A stretch of 64,000 bases of DNA from Dyadobacter sp. CECT 9275 (GCF_907164905.1 NZ_CAJRAF010000004.1:310001-374000); one strand, 5' to 3'; counted from the stretch's first letter, positions 18,443 through 27,395 are shown. Numbers and translations are program-made. The notes: generated by a model not told the origin, from the letters alone.

Positions 18443-18636
18443 TTAAAATTCGATACTGGCACTTTTAATAACAAATTTCTTACTGCCTCCGCCAGTCTGG
18501 ATCAATTTGATACCAGAAGCAACAATTTTATGACCAGTAACTGTAACGGAAAAGCTGCCATCCGGGTCAAATGTGAGACCATCAACGCCAATATTTACTT
18601 GTCCAGCTGGAATATTCAGGATATCATCTCCCACTT
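18443..18636 (-). pseudogene. 3' part of a lipoprotein gene split by IS21
   Basis: This stretch encodes the C-terminal half of the protein that starts at 21678: KVGDDILNIPAGQVNIGVDG through to KKFVIKSASIEF. On its own it has only an internal ATG at 18634. Removing the IS and one 7-bp target copy joins GGTFKVG directly to DDILNIP in frame. The half reads as beta-rich (LTFDPDGSFSVTVTGHKIV). Probably no longer produced as part of the original protein. Confidence 0.8.
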
Positions 18637-18709
18637 TGCATATTCCGGGGAAAGTTTACCAGTGATTCCGGACGAAAGGTTACCAGTTTTTCCGGATGAA
18701 AGGTTACCA
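18637..18709 (-). repeat. left-end repeats of IS21 (three copies)
   Basis: Three inverted-orientation copies of the TTCCGGnnGAAAGkTTACCA unit end at 18661, 18685 and 18709, a 24-bp period. Confidence 0.85.
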
Positions 18710-18765
18710 GTAGCTGCTGGTTTAGATCACTAAGAATGTGTCTATGATTTATCAATATTAAAGTT

Positions 18766-19491
18766 TTATTTTCTTCTTCTCAAGGAGCGGCCTAAAAGAT
18801 CGATTTTATTAGCCGAAGCTGTCAATCTGTCAAGGATCGCATCAGCGACGGTGGGCTCGTTTATGAATGCATACCAACTGTCGAGTGGAAGCTGAGAGGT
18901 GATTATGGTGGCACACTTTCCATACCTGTCTTCAAGGATGTCCAGCAAGGCGAGTCTGGCGTCATGGGTAAGCGGTTTTAAGCCAAAATCGTCAAGGATT
19001 AAGACCTGGTGGCTGGCGATATTCTTGATCCATTTGAGGTAAGAGCCATCCAGTTTGGCCTGAATGAGTGTTTCCAGGAACTTGTTCATTGCAAAGTACA
19101 GGGTTTTATAGCCAAGTAGACAGCAGCTGCGCCCTAAGGCGCAGGCAAGGTAGCTTTTACCGGTCCCGGTAGCGCCGGTGATTAAGACGTTTTCTCCCTT
19201 TTCGATAAACATTCCGTCTGAAAGACGCATCAGCATTTCTCTGGACAACCCCCTTTCGGGGGTGCAAACAACTTCTTCTAAAATTGCATTATACCGGAGC
19301 TTGCTGTTTTTTAGCAGTCGCTCTGTTCGGTAGTGGTTACGGTATTCCATCTCAGCCTGACAGAGCAAAGCAAGTAGCGAATGTGCATCCTCTTGTTGGT
19401 GTGAGGGAAGTGCGAGTGCAGCCTGATAGCGTTTGGCCATACCCGTAAGTTTGAGGGTGTTCAACTGTTCCAGTGTCATTTGGGTGTTCAT
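18766..19491 (-). CDS. istB: IS21 helper ATPase IstB
   Basis: A 241-residue AAA+ protein of the IstB/DnaC family that assists the transposase in target capture. Walker A is GATGTGKS at 106-113 and Walker B is VLILDDFGL; the sensor stretch IITSQLPLDSWY follows. An N-terminal helical region (MTLEQLNTLKLTGMAKRY) is typical of IstB. It lies 21 nt downstream of istA on the same strand. Full length. Confidence 0.95.
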   Translation of the reverse strand: MNTQMTLEQLNTLKLTGMAKRYQAALALPSHQQEDAHSLLALLCQAEMEYRNHYRTERLLKNSKLRYNAILEEVVCTPERGLSREMLMRLSDGMFIEKGENVLITGATGTGKSYLACALGRSCCLLGYKTLYFAMNKFLETLIQAKLDGSYLKWIKNIASHQVLILDDFGLKPLTHDARLALLDILEDRYGKCATIITSQLPLDSWYAFINEPTVADAILDRLTASANKIDLLGRSLRRRK

Positions 19492-19512
19492 ATCGTTATT
19501 TGATTAGGTTGG

Positions 19513-21117
19513 TTACTTTGTTTTGTAGTTCTCCGCTCCTCTGAGATTATTATGTGCAGGGATTGGCGAATGAGCTTCACTGGCTTCTGCCAGAAGATCC
19601 ATGTTGTTTTCCAGGATGGTATTGATTACACCATAGTTGTACTTATGGCCTTGCAGGGCTCTTTTGCAGGCTGCTTCGACTCTGTCCCCTCCGTGCTCTT
19701 TCACCAACCTGAGTATGCCCAGGCAGGGACCATAGGCTTGGTGAATGGTGATCTTGCTCTTCATCAACTCATCGAAAAAAGCACGGGTAGATGGGCCGTT
19801 TTCAGAAGCCTTTCTGAGGTAGTATTCCGGATCCCATCCTTTTTGCTGCGCTATTATTTTATGATTTTCAGGCATGTGCTCCAACTGGGTACTGTATCCA
19901 TGACTCTTAAAGTTTCTGGTATGCAGCGCAATACGTCCATGTCCATAATATATTTCTACATGATCACTGTCGTAAACAATCCGGACTTCTTTTCCAACAT
20001 AGGTAAAAGGCACGCTGTAAAAGTGCCAGTCTTCCCCAATAACTACATGGTAGTTTTTATGTACTTTACCGCGGGTGTAATGTCTCAGATGGTAGACTGT
20101 ATCAGGCAAAGCCTGTAATAAACCTTGCTCCTGAGAGACGAAAAGTTCTTGTCTGCTGTAAGTTTTCTTCTGAAAATTCTTCCGGTGATGCTCTTCCAGT
20201 TTTTGCATAATTCCTGTATTTATCTCCGCCAGACTATGGAAGGTGGTATTTCGCAGAAGCGCATAAATACGTCGGTACGTGATCAGAACCTGGTTCTCTA
20301 CAGATGCCTTATCCTTCGGTGAGGCAGGTCGCGTAGCGAGTAAACCGATGTGATTGTGAACAGCCCATTGCTGAAGCATCTCTGGGAAGGTAGGTTCGTA
20401 TCGGCAGGTTTTACTCACCCACTGTTTCATGTTATCCGAGATAGCGTTTAGGGGTACACCACCTAGATAATCCAGCATATTGTTCAAAGCCGATACGACT
20501 TGTGGAAGACTCGCATCCACAAGAGCCTGAACAAAAGAGTAGCCGCTAAAAGGAAGCACACCGACAAGCACAGGGCATTCGATTACCTCGCCACTATCCT
20601 GATCAACATAATGAAGCTTGGAGCCTGCAAAATCGACCTCCATCAGCTCTGCTGGAATATGGTATAAATGCATGCTGGGCTTTCTGGTACTCATGGCAGA
20701 ATCCAGCAACTCACAGAACCGCGAATATTGAAAACCATCTGGATAAGCCTCCAGGTATTCCTGCCAAAGCAGATAGCGTGTCACACCGACCTTTCTGAGC
20801 TCCGAAATGAAGTAGTCCGCCTGCTCAAAAAAATGTACTTTGCGAAGATCAGGAACTTGCACCTTACCTGACTTGCCGCCTTCAACCAGCAAATTTAACT
20901 CCTGGTCGGTAAGCTCCATGAGTGTGCTATAATTATAATCACTCCCAGCACTCGAGAATATAACGCTGTAATGATGAATTGTAGGCCGTGAGACCTGGGT
21001 CTGTTTCGCTATGGATCGCTCTGAATGACCGCGCGAAAGAAGCAACAGTATTTGACGTATTTTTTGCATACTAAGGGATTTGTTAGCCATTCTCTGATAG
21101 ATTTTGATCGTAATCAA
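19513..21117 (-). CDS. istA: IS21 transposase IstA
   Basis: A 534-residue DDE transposase. The N-terminal helix-turn-helix is IRQILLLLSRGHSERSIAKQ onward (residues ~20-50), the rve/integrase core has Asp162 (MEVDFAGSK), Asp228 (AISDNMKQW) and Glu274 (DKASVENQV), and a C-terminal beta domain follows (YSVPFTYVGKEVRIVYDSD). All three catalytic residues are present at normal spacing. A second ATG ten codons in (MANKSLSM) is an equally good start. The gene is read away from the eight-repeat end. Confidence 0.95.
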   Translation of the reverse strand: MITIKIYQRMANKSLSMQKIRQILLLLSRGHSERSIAKQTQVSRPTIHHYSVIFSSAGSDYNYSTLMELTDQELNLLVEGGKSGKVQVPDLRKVHFFEQADYFISELRKVGVTRYLLWQEYLEAYPDGFQYSRFCELLDSAMSTRKPSMHLYHIPAELMEVDFAGSKLHYVDQDSGEVIECPVLVGVLPFSGYSFVQALVDASLPQVVSALNNMLDYLGGVPLNAISDNMKQWVSKTCRYEPTFPEMLQQWAVHNHIGLLATRPASPKDKASVENQVLITYRRIYALLRNTTFHSLAEINTGIMQKLEEHHRKNFQKKTYSRQELFVSQEQGLLQALPDTVYHLRHYTRGKVHKNYHVVIGEDWHFYSVPFTYVGKEVRIVYDSDHVEIYYGHGRIALHTRNFKSHGYSTQLEHMPENHKIIAQQKGWDPEYYLRKASENGPSTRAFFDELMKSKITIHQAYGPCLGILRLVKEHGGDRVEAACKRALQGHKYNYGVINTILENNMDLLAEASEAHSPIPAHNNLRGAENYKTK

Positions 21118-21148
21118 ATGTATCAGACAGCGTATTTTAAATCCTTAG

Positions 21149-21385
21149 TGGTAAACTTTGCAGCGGTCGGCGCTCCGACGGAATAACTGGTAAACTATAC
21201 GTCGGAATGTCAGGTCGTTATTAACCCAATTTATCCAAAAGTGGTAAAGTTTGCTCCGGAATAAGTGGTAAACTTTCCAATGGAATAACTGGTAAGGTTT
21301 GCCCCGGAACAGTGGTAAACTTTCCAGCGGAATGCCTGGTAAACTTTGTAGCGGAATCGTGGTAAACTATAGAGTGGAATATGCA
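21149..21385 (-). repeat. right-end repeats of IS21 (eight copies)
   Basis: TGGTAAAC-type units begin at 21149, 21188, 21242, 21266, 21290, 21313, 21337 and 21360. The last six are spaced 23-24 bp, the first two are less regular. The array lies immediately upstream of istA and may also influence its promoter. Confidence 0.85.
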
Positions 21386-21678
21386 CCCACTTTAAATGTA
21401 CCACCTGTTTCGGCCTCCGCCTGGCTGTGAAAAGTAATCTGAATCAACTTATAAGGATCTTCCTGTTCACATAAAATCGAGTAGTTCCCATTCCCAAATT
21501 TCTGAACGGAACTTTTGCCTCTGAAATTTGACCCGTCAATATTAAAACTTCCCGCTTTATCAACAGTCATCATGTCCCTCTCCACTTCATTTTTTCCACA
21601 AGAAGTGGCTGCACAAAAAATCAACAAACCACCCGCCAAAGTGGCATTTCTCATCGTCGCTTTTATCAATCGTTTCAT
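21386..21678 (-). pseudogene. 5' part of a lipoprotein gene split by IS21
   Basis: Starts MKRLIKATMRNATLAGGLLI and has a lipobox-like cysteine (CAATSCGKNE), so the intact product was an exported lipoprotein. As it stands, translation runs into the IS and stops after GAYSTL. With the IS removed the protein would be ~165 residues (this half plus 18443-18636). The family is not recognised; the N-terminal half includes VDKAGSFNIDG and NGNYSILCEQEDPYKLIQIT. The gene points toward the kinase's 3' side and ends the minus-strand run. Confidence 0.8.
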
Positions 21679-21772
21679 ATTAGCAATGGTTTTTTAGTAC
21701 GACCAAAATTAAAACGAGATGTATTTTGGCAGAAACAAATATCGATGAAAGGCGCCTGGAAATCGCTGAGCG

Positions 21773-23192
21773 TTAGTTAGGAAAAAGGATTGTAGCCAAC
21801 GTTCTGCTGTTCAGCCTGGAAAAAGATACACGTGCGCCAATCCTGACTGACAATTCATCAACCAGTTTCAACCCAAGGCCATTGAGTCCTTGATGCAGTA
21901 GATCCATTACCAGCGCAGACTCGTAGTCATCCTGCGAGAATTCGTTCCCTGTATTTGCTATGACAATGGCGCTCCCGCTTGATTCTTCTTGGTAGCTGAT
22001 ATGAATTTCACCATTTTCACCAGAGGCCTTGATTGCATTCTGTAACAAATTCCGAAGAATTGTCTGAAGAAAATATTCATCTGTCTGGATAATCAGATCT
22101 TCTGGAATAGCGTTCTCAATTATAGTTTGATTGGCTTCAATATTGAGTTGCAGCAAATTCAGTGAATTCTTCACTAATGAAAATACCTCCACAGGTCTGA
22201 TATCGAAGTTGAAAGAATTCATTTGCGTTTTTGACCAAACAAGTAATTCTTCCATCGTCTCTAATAAGGAAGCAGTGGCTGTTTCGATCTTATGACTCAA
22301 TTCTTTTTTTTGAATTTCAGTTAATAAGCCAGGGTTTAATTTCTGCAATTTAAGAAACTGATATACCTGGCTGATCGGCGAACGAAGGTCGTGGCTGAGA
22401 ATTCCGAATAGCTTCGCTTTCGTTTTGTTCGCTTCTTCAAGTGCAACAATCACTCGTCCAAGTTCTATATTTTTTGCATTAAGATTCGCAGCCGACTTTT
22501 GTTTGTTGCGATAGATCACAATGAGCAAAGCGGCGATTAGTATAAACATCAACGCCGCGGCTGTAAGCCATAACCGTTGCTTTCTGACAAATTCAAGTTC
22601 ACTTTTTTGCTCGTCTATCTGTTGTTGTTTCGCTTTATTCTGATATTTCCCCTCAGCGTCTGCTATGCTTTTTTTTGATGATTCCAGGTAAAGAGAGTCT
22701 CTCAAAGGAACATATCGCTCAAGAGTAAGGTAGGCGTCCTGCCAGCGATTCAATCTGGAATAGCAAAGTGATAGGGTCTGCAACAAAGACAAATATACCT
22801 CTGGACCAATTTCGTATCCGACAGTTGCCGACGATTCGAGAAGTGGCAATGCTTTCGCATATTCTTTTTGTTCCACGAGCATTTTTCCCGTCATTAGGTC
22901 AAGTTGGATCCGGTCAATATCGCCCAAAAGTTTCCGGTCAATATGATTTGCCCTCAAAATGTAGACATACGCCAGATCAGGTTGTTTCTTCTGTAAATAA
23001 AAGTCTGCATACGCCAATTCCGTAGTCATGATATTTATGCTGACCCCAGGATCTTTCGGATGTTTTAAGGATAAAAGATTTAGACTATCAAAATAGACTC
23101 TGGACTGAGCGAGGTTTGATTCCAAAAGGAAAGCTTCGGCCATCCTTTTGTAATAATAACTTATATAATCCAGTGTATTTTCAATATACGGT
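21773..23192 (-). pseudogene. 3' part of a TPR sensor histidine kinase split by IS256
   Basis: This part encodes tetratricopeptide-like helices, one membrane segment (LWLTAAALMFILIAALLIVIY), a coiled coil and a kinase core. The phospho-acceptor is in FGILSHDLRSP, the N box is LRNLLQNAIKASGE, the G1 box is IANTG (Asn where Asp is common) and the G2 box is GLNGLGLKLV. An internal ATG at 23143 could start a shorter product lacking the signal peptide and first repeats. Removal of the IS and one TATACGGT copy joins ARPY to IENTLDYISYYYKRMAEAF in frame with the part at 24638-25322, giving a protein near 700 residues. Confidence 0.85.
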
Positions 23193-24637
23193 GGGAGTGT
23201 AATCTGAACTCTGTCTGGCTATCTAGGTTGGTTCAAATTTAATTTTTCTTTTCGATTTCAAATGCTTTTTTGCTTGTTATTGGGTTTGTCAAGGGCGGCG
23301 GAGGCACGAAGCCGTTTATATACCCTTGATAAATTCAATAGCAGGCTATTTTTGCGTTTCATATTGGGAAGCAAAATTAAAGGTCCATCCGCATTCTGTC
23401 GCCAAATTTGATATGCAATTGTTGGGCGGTAAGTGCCCAATTTTGTAAAGGGGAGGTCCACTTCCGACTTATATTCTCAACCGCCAGATAGATCAATTTT
23501 AACAGGGCCATATCATTAGGGAAGGCACCTTTTGTTTTTGTAATTTTTCTGACTTGCCTATGAAAGCCTTCTACGGCATTGGTCGTGTAAATAAGTCTTC
23601 TAATTTGCTCATCATAAGCAAAATAGGTTGACAGTTTATGCCAATTATTCTGCCAAGATTTGATCACAACCGGATATTTGGGGCCCCATTTATCGTTGAG
23701 TTTATCCAGCTCTAACTCTGCTTTATCTTTCGTGGGCGCCTGGTAGACCGTTTTTAGGTCTTGCATGAAAGTTTTTTGATCCTTAGAAGCGACGTATTTA
23801 AGCGAATTTCTGATCTGATGAATGATGCAACTTTGAATTTCCGATTCCGGGAATGACGCCAATATTGCCTCGGAAAAGCCAGTAAGATTATCGGTACAAG
23901 CTATCAAAATATCTTTCACTCCCCTGGATTTCAGATCTGTAAGTACTGAAAGCCAGAAGTTAGCGCCCTCGCTTTCTGAGACATACATGCCAATCAAGTC
24001 TTTATAGCCATGTCGATTCACACCAAGCACATTGTAGACAGCCCGTGTCACGACCCGGCCTCCATCTCGCACCTTATAATGCATAGCATCCAACCAAACA
24101 ATGGTGTAAAGGCTTTCTAGTGGCCTACTTTGCCATTCCTTGACTTGCGGAATTACTCTTTCTGTGATTTCGGAGAGTGTTGCATGAGATATTTCAACGT
24201 CATACATCTGTTGAATGTGATCAGATATATCGCGAAAACTCATGCCCTTACTGTATAATCCAATAATTTGAGGAGCGAGGTTATCAGCCAGGACCGTTTC
24301 GCGTTTCTTGACAATTTGTGGGGAAAAGCTGCTCTTTCGGTCTTCTGGCGTAGTCAGAGTAATTTCACCAGACATAGTCTTTAAGCGTTTGCTGCCTTTG
24401 CCATTGCGTTTGTTACCGGATTCCCGCTCCTGCTCACTGAGATGAGCATTCATTTCTGACTCAAGAGCACTTTCCAAAAATTGTTGAAGTAGCGGAGCGA
24501 AGACCCCGTCTTTACCAGTCAACGATTGTCCTTTCATCAACTGTTCCAGCGCCTTGTCGCGCATCTGTTCGAATTCTGTCTTTTCCATGTTCTGTCTTAA
24601 AGTTAAAACTTTTAGACAGAGTTCATTTTACAGTCTC
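23193..24637 (-). mobile_element. IS256-family insertion sequence (1445 bp)
   Basis: Imperfect 24-bp terminal inverted repeats (20 of 24 match; shared core TGAACTCTGTCT) lie at 23193-23216 and 24614-24637. The target duplication is TATACGGT at 23185-23192 and 24638-24645, the 8-bp size usual for IS256. It carries a single intact transposase on the minus strand and breaks a sensor kinase gene. Confidence 0.93.
23377..24588 (-). CDS. IS256-family transposase
   Basis: A 403-residue MULE-type DDE transposase with Asp167 (VWLDAMHYK), Asp233 (ACTDNLTGF) and Glu340 (TTNAVEGFHRQVRK). CIIHQIRNSLKYV is the C/H region typical of this family. The N-terminal DNA-binding part (EMNAHLSEQERESGNKRNG) is also standard. 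Length is complete and no frameshift is seen, so the copy may be active. Confidence 0.96.
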   Translation of the reverse strand: MEKTEFEQMRDKALEQLMKGQSLTGKDGVFAPLLQQFLESALESEMNAHLSEQERESGNKRNGKGSKRLKTMSGEITLTTPEDRKSSFSPQIVKKRETVLADNLAPQIIGLYSKGMSFRDISDHIQQMYDVEISHATLSEITERVIPQVKEWQSRPLESLYTIVWLDAMHYKVRDGGRVVTRAVYNVLGVNRHGYKDLIGMYVSESEGANFWLSVLTDLKSRGVKDILIACTDNLTGFSEAILASFPESEIQSCIIHQIRNSLKYVASKDQKTFMQDLKTVYQAPTKDKAELELDKLNDKWGPKYPVVIKSWQNNWHKLSTYFAYDEQIRRLIYTTNAVEGFHRQVRKITKTKGAFPNDMALLKLIYLAVENISRKWTSPLQNWALTAQQLHIKFGDRMRMDL

Positions 24638-25322
24638 TATACGGTCTGGCCTCTCCGAGATATTGAATGGCCTTTTCACTCTTTTCCTGGTCCAGATATA
24701 CTTCGGCCAAATTGACCAGATCTATCACAACTTCTTCCCGATCCGTGATCAAACCATTGGCAATCATTGCTTTCTTACCCTCGATCCCTTTCAACAGGTA
24801 AAATATCTGCTTCTCATACTGCCCTATCATGTTATAGTAGCGTGCCACAGAAGCATATAAAGCTACTTTTTCCTTCACATTCTTGGTAGAGTCGATAAAC
24901 GCCAGTGACTCCCGAAGCACTCCCTTGCTTCTGTCCGTGGTTCCTACATGCTGAGAATAAATGATAAATAGCCTGTCTAGGGCATTCCTGATTCTTTTAG
25001 CATTTCCTGAGAGATATGCATATTTTTTTGACAACAGATAGTGCATTTCCGAGCTGTCCATTGTTACCTGATTCTCATGAACAACACCGAGATAAAAATG
25101 AAAACGTGACCGGTTAAAGTTGTCGTCAGAAGGCGAAATTCTCAAACCATAGCTCGCCAATTTTCGCTCCCCTGCTAAGTTCCGCGCAAAAAAAAGGGAG
25201 TCACACAACTCAGCCAACCGCTGGAGTTTTTGCCCAGACGTCCTATACCCAGACAAATCGGGAAGCGATTGCGCCTGCGCAAAAGAGTAAAATAGAAGAA
25301 AAAAGAGTAAACACCTTCTCAT
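24638..25322 (-). pseudogene. 5' part of a TPR sensor histidine kinase split by IS256
   Basis: Starts MRRCLLFFLLFYSFAQAQ, a signal peptide, followed by tetratricopeptide-like helices (FHFYLGVVHENQ, VALYASVARYYNMIGQYEKQ, VVIDLVNLAEVYLDQ) that would sit in the periplasm. Reading into the IS adds only DCKMNSV before a stop, so what is made now is a truncated periplasmic domain. Its kinase part is at 21773-23192. No response regulator gene lies beside it. Confidence 0.85.
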
Positions 25323-25327
25323 ACCTA

Positions 25328-25513
25328 TTAACTAACGTGAATTCGGGGTAAAATTACAATTACTTCAGCAACAGTTTGGACAATAGTACCTTTTATCACT
25401 TTCCTGGTTTCAACTCCGCTTTCGCCCAGCTGACTTCCACTTTTGTCACCCATGTTTAGCGGATAAATAGTATTGCCATTGTTCCCGGTAAAACGCTTTT
25501 CGCTTTCTCCAAA
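25328..25513 (-). other. open frame without start upstream of the broken kinase
   Basis: About 61 codons open between a TGA and a TAA, with stretches such as FTGNNGNTIYPLNMGDKSG. No start codon or recognised family. It may be the remnant of a gene cut by the island edge, or chance. Otherwise the 421-nt gap 25323-25743 holds only the att copy and a terminator. Confidence 0.2.
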
Positions 25514-25551
25514 TCACCGATTTCCTAATCCCGGTTGATTTCAAGCAACAA

Positions 25552-25573
25552 TTCGAATCTCGTTGGGGGCACA
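25552..25573 (+). repeat. attR: second copy of the tRNA-Arg 3' end
   Basis: Matches 14684-14705 at 21 of 22 bases. Nothing upstream of it can form the rest of a tRNA. Directly after it comes a strong terminator, as expected if this was once the downstream flank of the tRNA gene. Confidence 0.65.
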
Positions 25574-25574
25574 C

Positions 25575-25617
25575 AAAAAGAGACAACCTGGTTTATTTCC
25601 AAGCTGTCTCTTTTTTT
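25575..25617 (+). terminator. intrinsic terminator, probably the displaced tRNA-Arg terminator
   Basis: Arms AAAAAGAGACA (25575-25585) and TGTCTCTTTTT (25605-25615) pair over 11 bp and end in a T7 run. Confidence 0.75.
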
Positions 25618-25743
25618 AGTTCATTAGGCCCGAGCCAACGAATTTAGTTTTCAGACTCATCCGGTCCAAAGTTTAGGGGATCGCTTTCGTACCCCAGCAT
25701 GGCAGAACGGCATACAACCCTCTTCATTTCCTTGGCCACCTTT

Positions 25744-26958
25744 TTACATCAGGCCCACCTGGCTTCTACTTTTAAGCTGTTTCCTGGTAGACTCCGTTAA
25801 TTCACGGTTGGCCAGTGCGCGGCATTCAGCTAACGCATCGCTAAACATCATCTGCTGCGGCGGCGTTTTTTGTGTTGCAGCGGAAGGGCCTCTCAGTGCC
25901 CCCACCAGTCCAAGTTCTCTGGCTACATAAACATAACGGATTGCATCGATGACTACTCCAGCGGAATTGGGGGAATCCTGCACAGAAAGCTGGGCATCCA
26001 GGATCACCGGAGCCCCCATGAAGCCTTCCAGTTCCAGCCTGAAATTGGCTACCTTGTTATCGCCATAATAGGCAATGTATTCGGAAGGCCCCGCATGGAG
26101 AAAACTATCGTTGGTAGAAATCCCCCTTATGTCGTTCTGCGCCCTGATCACATTTTCCTTCGATATCTTTTTAGACTGTAGCCTGCCCTTGTCCTCCATA
26201 TTAAGGAAGTCGGTGTTGCCCCCTACATTACGCTGGATATGGGCTTTTACGTGATGACCTCGCTCAAAAGCAAGTTCTTGTAACATCTGGGATACGATGC
26301 TGGCCCCAAACTGGCTGCGCATGTCGTCGCCGATGAGCGGAATACCCGCCTGCACAAACTTTTGCTCCCAAACAGGGTCCGATGCAATAAATACAGGGAT
26401 GCAGTTCACTAATGAGATGCCCAGTTCCAGACAAATTTCAGCATAAAATTCCGTGGCTAGCTGAGATCCGACAGGCAGATAATTAATTAAAACTTCCGCC
26501 TGGTGGTGTTTCAGCTGCTGAACAATCTCTGCTCTTAAAACGGCAATAAAGGAAGCATCGTAATTACTTTTGCTACCCAAAACATCTGTTTTTTTCAGTT
26601 CTTCCTTTACCACAAACCGGCTGTCTGCCGGATAAAGTGACATCTGTGGAGAAACTCCGTCAATAACCGGCGACCGGTATACCAGTGCTTCCGAAGAAAT
26701 CTCGCGATTCAGTACGATCGCACAGTTGGGTCGCGCAAAAATCGCATCTTTTAATGTAAGCCCTATTTTCCTCTCATCAATGTCAAAACAACAAACAAAC
26801 TCAATATCCTTTGCCTTGTACCCACCTATATCATCCGCCATCAGCCCCGAGGTATTTTCCGAATATCTGGTGTAATATTCCACCCCCTGAACAAGTGAAC
26901 TGGCGCAATTTCCAACGCCCAAAATGGCCACCTTAATTTTTTTTAATTCCTGAAACAT
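25744..26958 (-). CDS. ino1: myo-inositol-1-phosphate synthase
   Basis: A 404-residue enzyme turning glucose 6-phosphate into inositol 3-phosphate with NAD. The N-terminal dinucleotide site is VAILGVGNCASSLVQGVEYY; IGDDMRSQFGAS, the NVGGNTDFLNM block and LSVQDSPNSAGVVIDAIRY are hallmark stretches of the family, and DGVSPQMSLYPAD precedes the substrate region. The prokaryotic short form is complete. Its product feeds inositol lipids or sugar conjugates. The start lies 101 nt from a perfect 34-bp palindrome that contains a -7 box for this gene. Confidence 0.93.
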   Translation of the reverse strand: MFQELKKIKVAILGVGNCASSLVQGVEYYTRYSENTSGLMADDIGGYKAKDIEFVCCFDIDERKIGLTLKDAIFARPNCAIVLNREISSEALVYRSPVIDGVSPQMSLYPADSRFVVKEELKKTDVLGSKSNYDASFIAVLRAEIVQQLKHHQAEVLINYLPVGSQLATEFYAEICLELGISLVNCIPVFIASDPVWEQKFVQAGIPLIGDDMRSQFGASIVSQMLQELAFERGHHVKAHIQRNVGGNTDFLNMEDKGRLQSKKISKENVIRAQNDIRGISTNDSFLHAGPSEYIAYYGDNKVANFRLELEGFMGAPVILDAQLSVQDSPNSAGVVIDAIRYVYVARELGLVGALRGPSAATQKTPPQQMMFSDALAECRALANRELTESTRKQLKSRSQVGLM

Positions 26959-27056
26959 TCCTGATAATGAATTTAATAAACCATTGATTATTTTCTAAGA
27001 AAAATCCCCAACCTACTATACAAAAAGGGAGGAAAATCTGTTTTGAAAAGCTAACA

Positions 27057-27090
27057 TTCAAATTTATGCAAACGTTTGCATAAATTTGAA
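27057..27090. promoter_or_regulatory. 34-bp perfect palindrome, LacI-type operator candidate
   Basis: Centre at 27073/27074; the core is GCAAACGTTTGC, typical for LacI/GalR-family sites. Each arm contains TAAATTTG, an exact TAnnTTTG -7 box, pointing outward: leftward to ino1 (27059-27066) and rightward to the AHSA1 gene (27081-27088). Binding of a repressor here would cover both boxes. No LacI gene is adjacent. Confidence 0.65.
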
Positions 27091-27395
27091 AATCGAGTGG
27101 ATATATTAAATCTTAAAACTGAAAAACATTATATTTATTTAATATTCAACACTTTAAAAAAAATAGAGATTGAAATATTTTTTTTAAGTCAAAAAAGAGC
27201 TTTACATGTAAATAAGAGCATTCCAAACAAGGCATTATCATGGGTATCATAGAAAATCTGTTTACAATCAGTCTCAAAAAGTCCAAATCAACCCCGTGAA
27301 ATGTCTATATTACACGGGGGTAATGAATAGCCAACTCTATATTTTTGAGCATTGAAATTAACATTATCAACATCAGAAAAATTAAAACAAAGATC
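27091..27395. other. AT-rich leader before the AHSA1 gene
   Basis: No gene seen. It contains a 12-bp perfect palindrome TTTACATGTAAA at 27201-27212. Confidence 0.4.

Larger units (their letters stand above)
18637..21385 (-). mobile_element. IS21-family insertion sequence (2749 bp)
   Basis: The element begins TGCATATTCC and ends GGAATATGCA, keeping the TG...CA ends of the IS21 family, and is flanked by the 7-bp direct repeat CCCACTT (18630-18636 and 21386-21392). It holds istA and istB on the minus strand. Each end carries short tandem repeats of a TGGTAAACTTTnC..CGGAATA unit: three at the left and eight at the right. These match the multiple terminal repeats to which IS21 transposases bind. 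Both genes look intact, so the element may be active. It interrupts a lipoprotein gene. Confidence 0.93.

Noticed and set aside
21149..21385. Evenly spaced short repeats, CRISPR-like at first sight
   Set aside because: The repeat unit is ~20 bp with only 3-4 bp between units, the copies vary, and the same unit occurs inverted at the other end of the IS21 element. They are transposase-binding end repeats; no cas gene is present.
23258..23461. 67-codon minus-strand frame overlapping the end of the IS256 transposase
   Set aside because: It overlaps the 3' end of an intact transposase in another frame and partly reads the IS terminus; it is a shadow.
25552..25573. A second tRNA-Arg gene
   Set aside because: Only the T loop and 3' acceptor strand are present; the bases upstream cannot form D, anticodon or 5' acceptor stems, and the acceptor has a mismatch.
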